Of a stretch of DNA of 64,000 nucleotides, positions 1-7,888 are shown piece by piece (position 1 is the stretch's first letter; the number at the start of each line of letters is the position of its first letter). The notes beneath the pieces were generated by a model, which was given only the letters and a program-made list of their open reading frames with translations, made no database searches and was not told the DNA's origin. The DNA is from Pseudomonadota bacterium (lineage in GTDB: Bacteria > Pseudomonadota > Gammaproteobacteria > Xanthomonadales > Rhodanobacteraceae). Where the stretch lies: positions 1-64,000 of the forward strand of contig JAFEFS010000009.1 in assembly GCA_018240465.1 (NCBI GenBank), written 5' to 3'. Position numbers and translations under genes: made by a program.

Positions 1-431
1 ACGAACCACAGATCGGCGGCGCTCGGGGCGAACAGCATCGAACCGACGAGCGGGCGATGGCGGACTTCGCACTGCCACAGATCGCGCCGCGCGATCAGGT
101 TGAAATCGCGCACCGGTCCGTCGATCAGGCTGCCACGTGTCTGCCAATCGCCGGAGAAGGGCACGAAGCGCAGGCGCTCGTTCAGCGTGGCAGCCGCGTG
201 GCCTTCGAATTGCAGGCGCATGCCGTTGCCTTCGAGCAGTGCGATCCAGCGGTCGCATTGTGGAAAAGTGGAAAATGCGCCATCGCTCTCGATGTCGGCG
301 ATGCTGACGCGCCAGCCGAAACCTTCGCCGCCATCGGACAGCGGGTGGCTGTACAACTCGGTGGTCCAGCCGCCGCCATTCTTCCAGCGCATGCGCCGGT
401 AGTCGGATTCACGCAGGAGGCGGATCTTCAT
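1..431 (-). CDS. HutD/Ves family protein (partial, C-terminus beyond window)
   Basis: Reading leftward from the ATG at 431, an open frame of 143 codons runs off the left edge of the window. The N-terminal part has the motif WKNGGGWTTEL (about residues 16-26), the hallmark of the HutD/Ves cupin-like family. Further stretches (GEGFGWRVSIADIESDGAFS and PQCDRWIALLEGNGM) match the same fold. The family's role is poorly defined: HutD is linked to histidine utilisation and Ves to the cold response in E. coli, and no hut gene is visible here. The start lies 7 nt past the stop of the SET-domain gene, so the two are probably co-transcribed. The family call is from memory of its motifs. The missing C-terminus cannot be assessed. 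Confidence 0.8.
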   Translation of the reverse strand, partial: MKIRLLRESDYRRMRWKNGGGWTTELYSHPLSDGGEGFGWRVSIADIESDGAFSTFPQCDRWIALLEGNGMRLQFEGHAAATLNERLRFVPFSGDWQTRGSLIDGPVRDFNLIARRDLWQCEVRHRPLVGSMLFAPSAADLWF

Positions 432-438
432 CGGCGCA

Positions 439-936
439 TCACCCGCAATCGGCCGCGGTCTGCACGAACCGCGGCGCGGCGACGATTTCGTGCAGGTGCG
501 CGCTCGACAGGGCGAGGCTCTCGGCCCAGGTGTAGCCGACGATCTCGCCGCCGGTGGCTGCATCGCGGAAGTCTTCCTTCTGCCCCGGCGCGAGCAGGTG
601 GCGGTAGTCGACGGTGATTTCCTCGCCCGGCGCGAGGTCGCGCAGGGCGAACACGAAGCCGAGATGCCAGAGCCCGTTCGGCGCGAACGAATGGTTGATG
701 TAGCACTCGTCGGGCCACTCCGGCGTCACCGTGTAGCGGTCCTCGAACCAGCGCACCGTCGCGGCGAGCAGATCGTGCGAATTCGGCAGCGCCTCGACCT
801 CGCGCCACTTGTATACTTTGCGGATGTCGTCCGGCGCGGTGACCAGGCGGCCGCGTGGAATCGCCTCGTCGAGGAACAGGCCTTTGCCGGCGCCGGTGAT
901 GTTCGAGGCGGCGATGTGGTAGCGGGGCAGGATCAT
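439..936 (-). CDS. SET-domain protein (putative lysine methyltransferase)
   Basis: This 165-aa protein is essentially a bare SET domain. The N-terminal part has the pattern GAGKGLFLDEAIPRG (residues 15-29). The SAM/lysine-channel motif NHS is at 81-83, and GEEITVDY with the late tyrosine is at 104-111. SET proteins transfer a methyl group from S-adenosylmethionine to protein lysines. Stand-alone bacterial SET proteins have few known substrates. The ATG at 936 was chosen because the SET core starts directly after it (MILPRYHIAASN). An upstream ATG at 966 would add ten unconvincing residues. The stop is 7 nt before the HutD-like start, suggesting a two-gene operon. The fold is clear and the substrate is unknown. 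Confidence 0.82.
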   Translation of the reverse strand: MILPRYHIAASNITGAGKGLFLDEAIPRGRLVTAPDDIRKVYKWREVEALPNSHDLLAATVRWFEDRYTVTPEWPDECYINHSFAPNGLWHLGFVFALRDLAPGEEITVDYRHLLAPGQKEDFRDAATGGEIVGYTWAESLALSSAHLHEIVAAPRFVQTAADCG

Positions 937-1019
937 GGAAGCGGCACGTGTTTTCGCAAAGTGCATATTCTAGACTTTGGCGTCGCAAATTCGCGATGTC
1001 TTCGTGCCGTGCCGAAATC

Positions 1020-1754
1020 ATGACGAGCAGGATTCCATTGGGGCCGACGGTTGCCGCGTGCGCGGCGCGTGCATTGCTGCTCCTCGCTGCTTCGTGGAGT
1101 TGCCGTTCCGTTTCGGCGTTTGCGGACGAGCAGCTGGCTGCAGCGGATTTTTCCGTGCGCTATCCGGCTCTCGCGGCGGTCGGCACGCGTTCGTTCACGC
1201 TCAAAGGCGTGCCGGGCGATCCATTGAATCTCGCCTTCGTTGGCAGCGAGGGCGACTTGCTGCGCCTGATGGCGAGGGCGGGCTGGTTTCCGGCGGATCC
1301 GGTCACGCTGCGAAGTTCGCTGCGCATCACGATGGACAGCATAGTGCGGCGGCCATATGTCGACGCGCCGGTGAGCAGCCTCTACATCCGCAACCGCAAG
1401 CAGGACTTGGCCTTCGAGCAGCCGGCCGCGGGCAATCCGTCGAAGCGCCATCACGTGCGTTTTTGGCGGATCGATGCGTCAGGAACCGCGCAGTGGATGG
1501 CGGCGGCGACGTACGACGCGAGCATCGGCCTGAGCCGCGTCAATGGACACGTCACCGATCACGTCACGCATCATATTTCCGCCGATGTGGACGCGGAGCG
1601 CGACAAACTTCTCGCCGATCTGCGCCGCGCGGGTGGCGTGACTATTGACTGGGTAGACGACTTCCAGCCGGCGCACGATGGGCGCAACGGCGGCGGCGAT
1701 CCGTTCCACACCGACGGCCGCCTGGCTGTGTTCGCTATCGCCGCCGCTCAGTGA
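1020..1754 (+). CDS. Exported LssY C-terminal-domain protein
   Basis: A 244-aa protein. An N-terminal hydrophobic stretch (about residues 12-28) with a likely signal peptidase site near SVSAFADE predicts export. The rest resembles the LssY_C domain: GDPLNLAFVGSEGDLLRLM, then AGWFPADPVTLRSSLRI, and the conserved PVSSLYI / DLAFEQP / HHVRFWR series. In many proteins this domain is fused to a PAP2 phosphatase or DedA-like membrane region. Here it stands alone behind a signal sequence. Its biochemical role is not established. The ATG at 1020 was preferred to more upstream ATGs (for example 948) because it starts the signal peptide. It is divergent from the SET gene, with about 80 bp between the starts, so the promoters must be there. 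Confidence 0.72.
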   Translation: MTSRIPLGPTVAACAARALLLLAASWSCRSVSAFADEQLAAADFSVRYPALAAVGTRSFTLKGVPGDPLNLAFVGSEGDLLRLMARAGWFPADPVTLRSSLRITMDSIVRRPYVDAPVSSLYIRNRKQDLAFEQPAAGNPSKRHHVRFWRIDASGTAQWMAAATYDASIGLSRVNGHVTDHVTHHISADVDAERDKLLADLRRAGGVTIDWVDDFQPAHDGRNGGGDPFHTDGRLAVFAIAAAQ

Positions 1755-1846
1755 TTCCGGCGAACGCTGTGGGCTGGTTGCGCTAACATGCTGGGCATCG
1801 CGGCAGCGGCCGCTTGACTCGAGCGTTGGCTCCAAGGAGTTCTCGC

Positions 1847-2365
1847 ATGAATTTTGAGCAGGCAGTGCGTGCAACGCCTCGTCTTCGGAGCCTATGGCTG
1901 ATTTCGCTGTGCATATTCGCTATTAGTCAGTCCTCTTTCGCGAAACCGCCGCTCGCGGTCAACGACGCTGCTCATTTCATCGGGACGTGGGAACTCGTCT
2001 CGGTTGTAGCGGCCTGGCCCGATGGTCACGCAACAAACCCTTGGGGCGACCATCCGCCAGGGCGTCTCATCTATACCAAAGACGGCCGTATGCTCGTACT
2101 GTGTATGCACGAGTTTCGCAACGAAGCCGCGCGCAGCGTGATACCGCCCGAACTGCAGAATGAAGCTGCCGGGTACTTTGGTACGTACAAGGTTGACTCC
2201 GACAGACACGTTGTCAGCCACGCAATAGTGGCGACTCTCCGTCCATCGGAATCCGGCACAATAGATCGTACATACGAGTTTAAAGATGGGGAGCTCTATC
2301 TGCGAGCAAAAGCTACGCGCGACGGGCTGCCGGTGACTTACGTTCTGGTCTGGAAGCGAGCCTGA
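1847..2365 (+). CDS. Lipocalin-like exported protein
   Basis: A 172-aa product with a signal peptide (hydrophobic residues about 15-31, likely cut after SSFA). The mature part begins with a lipocalin-like motif, GTWELVS (46-52), followed by PPGRLIYTKDGRM and a run of beta-strand segments ending YVLVWKR. This fits the Lipocalin_5 type of small beta-barrel. Members are widespread and mostly uncharacterised, and may bind a small lipophilic ligand. The ATG at 1847 has a clear AAGGAG ribosome site at 1833-1838. Codon use is less GC-biased than the neighbours (many A/T third positions around 2090-2300), which may hint at a different history. No operon partner is evident. Confidence 0.7.
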   Translation: MNFEQAVRATPRLRSLWLISLCIFAISQSSFAKPPLAVNDAAHFIGTWELVSVVAAWPDGHATNPWGDHPPGRLIYTKDGRMLVLCMHEFRNEAARSVIPPELQNEAAGYFGTYKVDSDRHVVSHAIVATLRPSESGTIDRTYEFKDGELYLRAKATRDGLPVTYVLVWKRA

Positions 2366-2423
2366 CTATTCAAGCGGACCGTGCCGGCGCGAGTGCCGGA
2401 ACCGCGCACCGTGGAATGTCGTC

Positions 2424-3002
2424 CTAATTGAAATCGGCTGCGAGCGCCGCGCGCGTCATCGCGTTGAGCGTATGCCGGGCGGCATAAGCCGGATGATCGA
2501 TGGCCACGACGACTTCCGATGCGGCGAAAGCATCGACGTGCGCCGGGTTCAATTCGAAACGCAGGAAGTGCACCGCGGCGGTCTTGGTGTCGGTGCTGCG
2601 GTCGAGGTCTTCATCGGCGATCGCAACGACCGGAGCGAGATCGGCGATCAGCAACGCGATCCGGTGTTCGATGCCGTGCAATTCGACCAGCTTGCGCGCC
2701 CGCTCGTTCTCGTCGGGATATTCGATCAGCATCGTCGCCTTGAGATTGGCGCCGTCGGGGATCAGCGGATTGTAGGCGTCGAGTTCCTCGGCGATGCCTG
2801 CCGCTTCGAAGATGCGCTCGACGCGCAGCATCTCCTGGATCTGATACTGGATCGTGAGCCGATCCTCGAACACGAGGGTGACGTGCGCGCCGACATGGAC
2901 GATGCGTGCCTGCTTGTGCGCGAGCACGCGCGCGCGGAACGCGGCGCGCTCTCGCGCGTAGGCTTCGAGGGTAAACAGGTCTTGTTGCGTCAGTTTTTGC
3001 AT
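2424..3002 (-). CDS. DUF3501 family protein
   Basis: A 192-aa soluble protein beginning MQKLTQQDLFTLEAY and containing VLAHKQARIVHVGAHVTL and ADLAPVVAIADEDLDRST, features of DUF3501. The function is unknown. The family is known for its conserved place beside a rubrerythrin and a heterodisulfide-reductase-like Fe-S protein, and exactly that arrangement is seen here. It is the last gene of the leftward operon, 46 nt after the Fe-S gene. The ATG at 3002 follows an AAAGAGAG ribosome site. A role in oxidative or reductive stress metabolism is inferred only from context. Confidence 0.8.
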   Translation of the reverse strand: MQKLTQQDLFTLEAYARERAAFRARVLAHKQARIVHVGAHVTLVFEDRLTIQYQIQEMLRVERIFEAAGIAEELDAYNPLIPDGANLKATMLIEYPDENERARKLVELHGIEHRIALLIADLAPVVAIADEDLDRSTDTKTAAVHFLRFELNPAHVDAFAASEVVVAIDHPAYAARHTLNAMTRAALAADFN

Positions 3003-3048
3003 GATTCTCTCTTTACTTCCCTTCTCCCGGTGGGAGTGGGGAAGCAAG

Positions 3049-4392
3049 TCAGATTCCGTAGGCCAGCCGCAACAGTCCGAGCGGGCTTTCCGCGGACGGC
3101 CTGTCGCCGAGGCCGTGCGCGATGTGGCTGCCGGCCATCGGGCAGTCGCTGGCGAAGTGGGCGGGCGCGATCTGCTCGACGCGCGTCTCCACGGGTTTGG
3201 CGATCTTGCGCGCGAACGCGTAGGTTTTCGCCTTCACCCCGTAGGTGCCGTCGTGGCCCGAGCAGCGCTCGATCGATTGAATCTCGGTATCGGGAATCAG
3301 GCTCAGCACTTCGCGCGTCTTCGGTCCGATGTTCTGCACGCGTTGGTGGCAGGGCGCGTGGTAGGCGACCTTGCCGAGGCCCTGCTTGAACTGCGTGTCG
3401 AGCAGCCCGGCCTGGTGGCGCTGCCAGAGATACTCGAACGGGTCGAAGATGTGGCGCTTGACCAGTTGCACGTCCTCGTCATCGGGAAACATCAGCGGCA
3501 GTTCCTGCTTGAACATCAGCACACACGACGGGATCGTCGCGCTGATGTCCCAGCCGTCGCGAATGGCATTCGCGAGCACCGGAATGTTTTGCTTTTTATA
3601 CTTTTCCACCGAGGCGAGATCGCCCAGTTCGAGCTTGGGCATGCCGCAGCAGACCTCGCGCTCGATCAGCTTCGCCGCGATGCCGTTGTGGCGCAGTACC
3701 GCGGCGAGATCCTCGACCGGCTGCGGCGTCGAGTAGTTGCAGTAACAGGTGGCGAAGATCGCGACCTTGCCGCGTGTGCGCCCCGCCGGCAGCGCGTCGC
3801 CTGCGCCATCGAGATGCCGCAGGCGCTTGCGCGCCGTGTTCGCGGTGTACGCGGGTACGCGCGCGTTGCGGTCCACGCCGAGCGATATCTCGAGCAGCTT
3901 GCGCGCGGCCGGTGCGCGGTTGAGCGCGTTGACTGCCTCGACCACGACGGGAATCGTCGACAGCTTGCCGACCGCGTCGGTTGCGGACAGAATTTTCGCG
4001 GCGAGGCGGACTTCCCCGCGCTGGAACGCCGCCGCCTTGGCACGCAGCATCAGGTGGGGGAAATCGACGTTCCACGCATGCGGCGGCACGTAGGGGCACT
4101 TGGTCTGGTAGCACAGGTCGCAGAGATAGCACTGCTCGATGACCTTGGTGTAGTCGGCCTTGGCGACGCCGTCGACTTCCATCGTTTCGGAAGCATCGAC
4201 GAGATCGAACAGGGTCGGGAACGACTGGCACAGGCTCACGCAGCGGCGGCAGCCATGACAGATCTCGAAGACGCGCTCGAGTTCCTTGTCGATCGCGGCC
4301 TGGTCGTAGAACCCGGGATTCTTCCAATCGAGCGGATGGCGCGTGGGCGCTTCGAGATTGCCTTCGCGCGCGACAGGCGGGGTAGCACTCAT
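3049..4392 (-). CDS. Heterodisulfide reductase-like Fe-S oxidoreductase (GlpC/HdrD type)
   Basis: A 447-aa electron-transfer protein. Two [4Fe-4S] ferredoxin motifs lie near the N-terminus: C45, C48, C51, C55 and C88, C91, C94, C99. The C-terminal half has two CCG-type cysteine motifs, REVCCGMPKLELGD and ERCSGHDGTYG, as in GlpC and HdrB/HdrD, where they bind a non-cubane cluster or a second redox centre. No membrane segment is seen. It is the middle gene between rubrerythrin (upstream) and DUF3501 (downstream), so it plausibly passes electrons to the rubrerythrin. That is inference. The ATG at 4392 (MSATPPVARE) was chosen because upstream codons cross the palindrome at 4444-4471. Confidence 0.85.
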   Translation of the reverse strand: MSATPPVAREGNLEAPTRHPLDWKNPGFYDQAAIDKELERVFEICHGCRRCVSLCQSFPTLFDLVDASETMEVDGVAKADYTKVIEQCYLCDLCYQTKCPYVPPHAWNVDFPHLMLRAKAAAFQRGEVRLAAKILSATDAVGKLSTIPVVVEAVNALNRAPAARKLLEISLGVDRNARVPAYTANTARKRLRHLDGAGDALPAGRTRGKVAIFATCYCNYSTPQPVEDLAAVLRHNGIAAKLIEREVCCGMPKLELGDLASVEKYKKQNIPVLANAIRDGWDISATIPSCVLMFKQELPLMFPDDEDVQLVKRHIFDPFEYLWQRHQAGLLDTQFKQGLGKVAYHAPCHQRVQNIGPKTREVLSLIPDTEIQSIERCSGHDGTYGVKAKTYAFARKIAKPVETRVEQIAPAHFASDCPMAGSHIAHGLGDRPSAESPLGLLRLAYGI

Positions 4393-4443
4393 GACAGGGC
4401 TCCGCAGGGCACGATTCGACGTGCCCCGCATTGATCCGGGAAA

Positions 4444-4471
4444 GCAGTGGCGCGACCGGTCGCGCCACTGC
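4444..4471. repeat. Perfect 28-bp palindrome between rubrerythrin and Fe-S genes
   Basis: Two 14-nt arms, GCAGTGGCGCGACC and its exact complement, abut with no loop. It sits 22 nt after the rubrerythrin stop (leftward transcription) and 51 nt before the Fe-S protein start. Transcribed leftward it gives a strong hairpin followed by TTTCCC, so it could act as a partial intercistronic terminator, an RNA-stabilising hairpin or a protein-binding operator. The perfect dyad is seen; its role is inferred. Confidence 0.7.
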
Positions 4472-4492
4472 ATGCGGCCATCACTGGCAGCG

Positions 4493-4912
4493 TCAGGCGA
4501 GCTCGTTCAACGCCTTGGTGAACCGGTTCGCGTGCGAACGTTCCGCCTTGGCCAGCGTCTCGAACCAGTCGGCGATCTCGCCGAAGCCTTCGTCGCGCGC
4601 GGTCTTGGCCATGCCCGGATACATGTCGGTGTACTCGTGCGTCTCGCCGGCGATCGCGGACTTGAGATTGTCCCTGGTGCCGCCGAACGGCAGGCCGGTG
4701 GCCGGATCGCCGACCGCCTCGAGATACTCCAGATGGCCGTGCGCGTGGCCGGTTTCGCCTTCGGCGGTGGAGCGGAACACCGCGGCCACGTCGTTGTAGC
4801 CTTCGACGTCGGCTTTCGAGGCGAAATAGAGATAGCGGCGGTTGGCCTGCGACTCGCCGGCGAACGCGGCTTTCAGGCTGTCTTCGGTCCTGGAACCTTT
4901 CAGATTGCTCAT
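4493..4912 (-). CDS. Rubrerythrin family protein (ferritin-like diiron domain only)
   Basis: A 139-aa ferritin-like protein with diiron ligands in the expected helices: [11 protein letters not shown] (E20), [24 protein letters not shown] and AERSHANRF. Classical rubrerythrins reduce hydrogen peroxide with electrons relayed through a C-terminal rubredoxin domain. That domain is absent, so an external donor is needed, and the adjacent Fe-S oxidoreductase is the obvious candidate. The ATG at 4912 has an AGAGGTG ribosome site. First gene of the rubrerythrin / Fe-S / DUF3501 operon. The family call is firm; the electron donor is inferred. Confidence 0.9.
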   Translation of the reverse strand: MSNLKGSRTEDSLKAAFAGESQANRRYLYFASKADVEGYNDVAAVFRSTAEGETGHAHGHLEYLEAVGDPATGLPFGGTRDNLKSAIAGETHEYTDMYPGMAKTARDEGFGEIADWFETLAKAERSHANRFTKALNELA

Positions 4913-5131
4913 GACACACCTCTTGCTGTGGTTTGGCTGGAGGGAGCGGTGACCGCAGCTCGTGCTGCGGATGGCGCGAGCGTAGCGCAGAACCGGATTC
5001 TAATGAAATTGATTGTAACGATTGATTCGATAGTCTTTGCCTATTTCTTCCGCAACAGGAAATCCTCACGCGAGTCGGCGTAGGCTGTGCAGCGGCTTCG
5101 CGCGACATCGATGGATTCGAGGGACGGCCGA

Positions 5132-6763
5132 ATGAGGACCAACGCAGCATTGCCCACGGCGGACATCGTCGCCGGCCTGTCGATTGCGGGCCTGCTGTTG
5201 CCCGAGGCGGTGGCCTACTCGGGTGTTGCCGCGCTGCCGCCGCAGGCCGGCGTCATCGCCCTGTTCGCCGGGCTGGTCTGCTACGGCCTGATCGGGCGCA
5301 GCCGTTATGCCATAGTCAGCGCGACCTCTTCCTCGGCCGCGGTGCTCGCCGCGGCGACGCTCGCGATGGTCGGTCGCGACGTGGCGGCGCGAGCGGCGCT
5401 CGCCTCGATCCTCGTGGTCGGCGCCGGCGTCGCCTTCTTTCTTGCCGGCGTGCTGCGCCTGGGTGTGATGTCGAACCTGATCGCGCGGCCGGTGCTGCGC
5501 GGCTATGCGTTCGGCCTCGCCCTCGTCATCGCGGTCAAGCAATGGCCGACGCTGGTCGACATGCATGCGCAAAGCGGCAATTTCTTCACCCTCGTCGCGG
5601 AGATCGTGCGCCGCGCCGGCGAATGGAAAATACCTAGCCTCGCCTGCGGCCTTGCCGCGCTGATCGCCTTGTTCGTGCTCGAGCGTGCGCGCCGCGTACC
5701 CGGTGCGCTGCTGGTGATCGTTGCCAGCATTGCCGCGTCGTCGTGGCTCGCCGCGCAGGGCGTCGCGCTGACCGGGCCGATCCATCTCGCACTGGAATGG
5801 CCGACCTTCGCCCAGCCGGGCAACGGGCAATGGCTGCAACTGATCGAGTTTTCGTTCGCGTTGATGTTCATCCTCTACGCCGAATCGTACAGTTCGATCC
5901 GCACCTACGCGCTCAAACACGACGACGCGGTGCAGCCGAACCGCGACCTGATTGCGCTGGCTGTCGCCAACGCGTTGTCCGGCCTGTTCCACGGCGCGCC
6001 GGTCGGTGCGGGCTATTCCGCCACCTCGGCGAATGAGTCGGCCGGTGCCCAGTCGCGTCTTGCCGGGCTGACTGCCGTCGCGGTCGTGCTGGCTCTCGTG
6101 CTGCTGTTCCTGCCTTTCATCGAGCACATTCCCGAGCCGGTGCTCGCGGCGATCGTGATTCACGCGGTCAGCCATTCGCTGCGCGTCGGCGTGTTCCACA
6201 ACTACTTCCAGTGGCAGCGCGACCGCCTCGTCGCGCTCGCGGCGGTGATCGCTGTGATGGCGTTCGGCATTCTCGATGGCCTGCTCGCCGCGATCGCGTT
6301 CAGCGTGGTCATGCTGCTGCGCACGCTCGCCAGCCCGCGCCTGGTCGAGCTCGGTCGTGTCGGCGCGCACGATTACGTCAGCGCGGCGCGCTTTCCGACT
6401 GCGGCGATGGTGCCGGACATGGTCGTGCTGCGCCCCGAGGAGCCGTTGTTCTTCGCCAACGCCGAGCCGTTCTTTGCGCAGGCGCGTCAGCTGGTCGCGC
6501 AGCGCGGCGCAACCAGGCTCGTCGTGCTCAGCCTGGAGGAATCGCCGGACCTCGACAGCACGGCGATCGAATCGCTTGCCGAATTCTGCACATGGCTCGG
6601 CACCAAGGGCGTCGCGCTGCGTGTCGCGCGGCTCAAGGATCTCGCCCGCGACGCGCTCGTGCGCGCGGACCTCGCGCAGTTGCCGCCGGCGACCGCGCTC
6701 GACTACTCCAGCGTCGACGACGCGGTCAAGGGCGAGGGCATCAACGCGACGGCATCTCTTTGA
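5132..6763 (+). CDS. SulP family anion transporter with C-terminal STAS domain
   Basis: A 543-aa inner-membrane protein. It has the SulP beginning (DIVAGLSIAGLLLPEAVAYS), multiple hydrophobic segments to about residue 415, and a cytoplasmic STAS domain in the last 110 residues (PEEPLFFANAEPFFAQARQ ... DSTAIESLAEF). SulP proteins move sulfate, bicarbonate or other anions. The sequence does not show which, and no sulfate-assimilation or carbonic anhydrase gene is adjacent. The ATG at 5132 was chosen because GAGGG (5119-5123) precedes it at good distance; 5111 is an alternative. The 3' end overlaps the convergent oxyR by 23 bp. Confidence 0.88.
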   Translation: MRTNAALPTADIVAGLSIAGLLLPEAVAYSGVAALPPQAGVIALFAGLVCYGLIGRSRYAIVSATSSSAAVLAAATLAMVGRDVAARAALASILVVGAGVAFFLAGVLRLGVMSNLIARPVLRGYAFGLALVIAVKQWPTLVDMHAQSGNFFTLVAEIVRRAGEWKIPSLACGLAALIALFVLERARRVPGALLVIVASIAASSWLAAQGVALTGPIHLALEWPTFAQPGNGQWLQLIEFSFALMFILYAESYSSIRTYALKHDDAVQPNRDLIALAVANALSGLFHGAPVGAGYSATSANESAGAQSRLAGLTAVAVVLALVLLFLPFIEHIPEPVLAAIVIHAVSHSLRVGVFHNYFQWQRDRLVALAAVIAVMAFGILDGLLAAIAFSVVMLLRTLASPRLVELGRVGAHDYVSAARFPTAAMVPDMVVLRPEEPLFFANAEPFFAQARQLVAQRGATRLVVLSLEESPDLDSTAIESLAEFCTWLGTKGVALRVARLKDLARDALVRADLAQLPPATALDYSSVDDAVKGEGINATASL

Positions 6764-7739
6764 GTCGGTGCCGCGGTCGCGGCGCAACCCGGGCACGCGT
6801 CTTTTGCGCCGAATGCGGAGCCGGATCGGGCAGCGTGTGCGGATCGAGCAGAGTACGCGGCAACTCGCGAAACACGGCGACGAACTTCTTCAGGAATGGC
6901 GTCAGCGCCGAGCTCTTGCGCCAGAACATCGCGATGCGCCGGCTCGGCGCGTGGCCGCGGAACTGGACGAGGTGGATATTCTCCGAGCGTGCCACCGGCG
7001 GTTTGACCGCAAGCGTCGGCAGCAGGGTGACGCCGACGTTCGCGGCAACCATCTGGCGCAGTGTCTCCAGGCTGGTCGCGCGGAAACCGGATTTTTCGCT
7101 CGCGCCCGACAGCTCGCAGACTTCGAGCGCCTGGTCGCGCAGGCAATGGCCGTCCTCGAGCAGGAGCAGGCTCTGGTCGGAAAGATCGTCGAGCTTGAGT
7201 GTCTTGCGTTTGGCGAGTTCGTGATGCTCGGGCACGGCGAGCAGGAACGGTTCCTCGAACAGGAACTCGGCGTGCAGCTGGTCGTCGTGGATCGGCTCGG
7301 CAAGCACGGCGGCGTCGAGGCGGCCTTCGCGCAGCAACTTCAACAACGCGTCGGTTTTTTCCTCGACGAGCAAAAGCTCGAGCCGCGGAAAGCGCTCGCT
7401 CGCCTGCGGCACCACATGTGGCAGCAGGTAGGGGCCGAGCGTCGGGAAGATGCCCAGGCGCAGGGTGCCGGATTCGGGATCGATCGTGTGCCGCGCGATC
7501 GCCTTGATCTGCTCGATCTCGGTCAGCACCTCGCGTGCGCGCGCGACGATTTCACGGCCCGCCTCGGTCAGCAGCACCTTGCGCGGTGTGCGCTCGACCA
7601 GGGCGACGCCGAGCTCGTCCTCGAGCTTCTTGATCTGCGTCGACAGGGTAGGCTGGCTGACGAAGCTCGCCTGCGCGGCGCGGCCGAAGTGCTTGTGCTC
7701 GGCGAGCGAGACGAGATAGCTGAGATCGCGCAGGTTCAT
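6741..7739 (-). CDS. oxyR: OxyR, LysR-type hydrogen peroxide sensor
   Basis: A 332-aa LysR-type regulator with a winged-helix DNA-binding domain (about residues 1-60) and a regulatory domain. The redox cysteines are C199 and C208 in GHCLRDQALEVC, the same numbering as E. coli OxyR, where peroxide forms a C199-C208 disulfide. A C-terminal extension of about 30 residues (after LDPHTL) is basic and Pro-rich and overlaps the end of the convergent sulP gene by 23 bp. ahpC and ahpF lie directly upstream in the same orientation, and a candidate OxyR site precedes ahpC, so they are likely targets. Start at 7739, where the typical MNLRDLSYLVSLAEHKHFGR begins. Confidence 0.93.
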   Translation of the reverse strand: MNLRDLSYLVSLAEHKHFGRAAQASFVSQPTLSTQIKKLEDELGVALVERTPRKVLLTEAGREIVARAREVLTEIEQIKAIARHTIDPESGTLRLGIFPTLGPYLLPHVVPQASERFPRLELLLVEEKTDALLKLLREGRLDAAVLAEPIHDDQLHAEFLFEEPFLLAVPEHHELAKRKTLKLDDLSDQSLLLLEDGHCLRDQALEVCELSGASEKSGFRATSLETLRQMVAANVGVTLLPTLAVKPPVARSENIHLVQFRGHAPSRRIAMFWRKSSALTPFLKKFVAVFRELPRTLLDPHTLPDPAPHSAQKTRARVAPRPRHRLKEMPSR

Positions 7740-7888
7740 GGTTCTACTTCGGGCACGAGTCGATCGGCATTGTCCATCGCCGGGCGGCATCAATCAATTC
7801 AAGCCGGCCAATTTCCTTGCTCGTCATTCCCGCAAGCTCCTGGCGGAAATCCAGTCTTTCTTTTTTTCGCGAATGACCAGCAAGGGCG

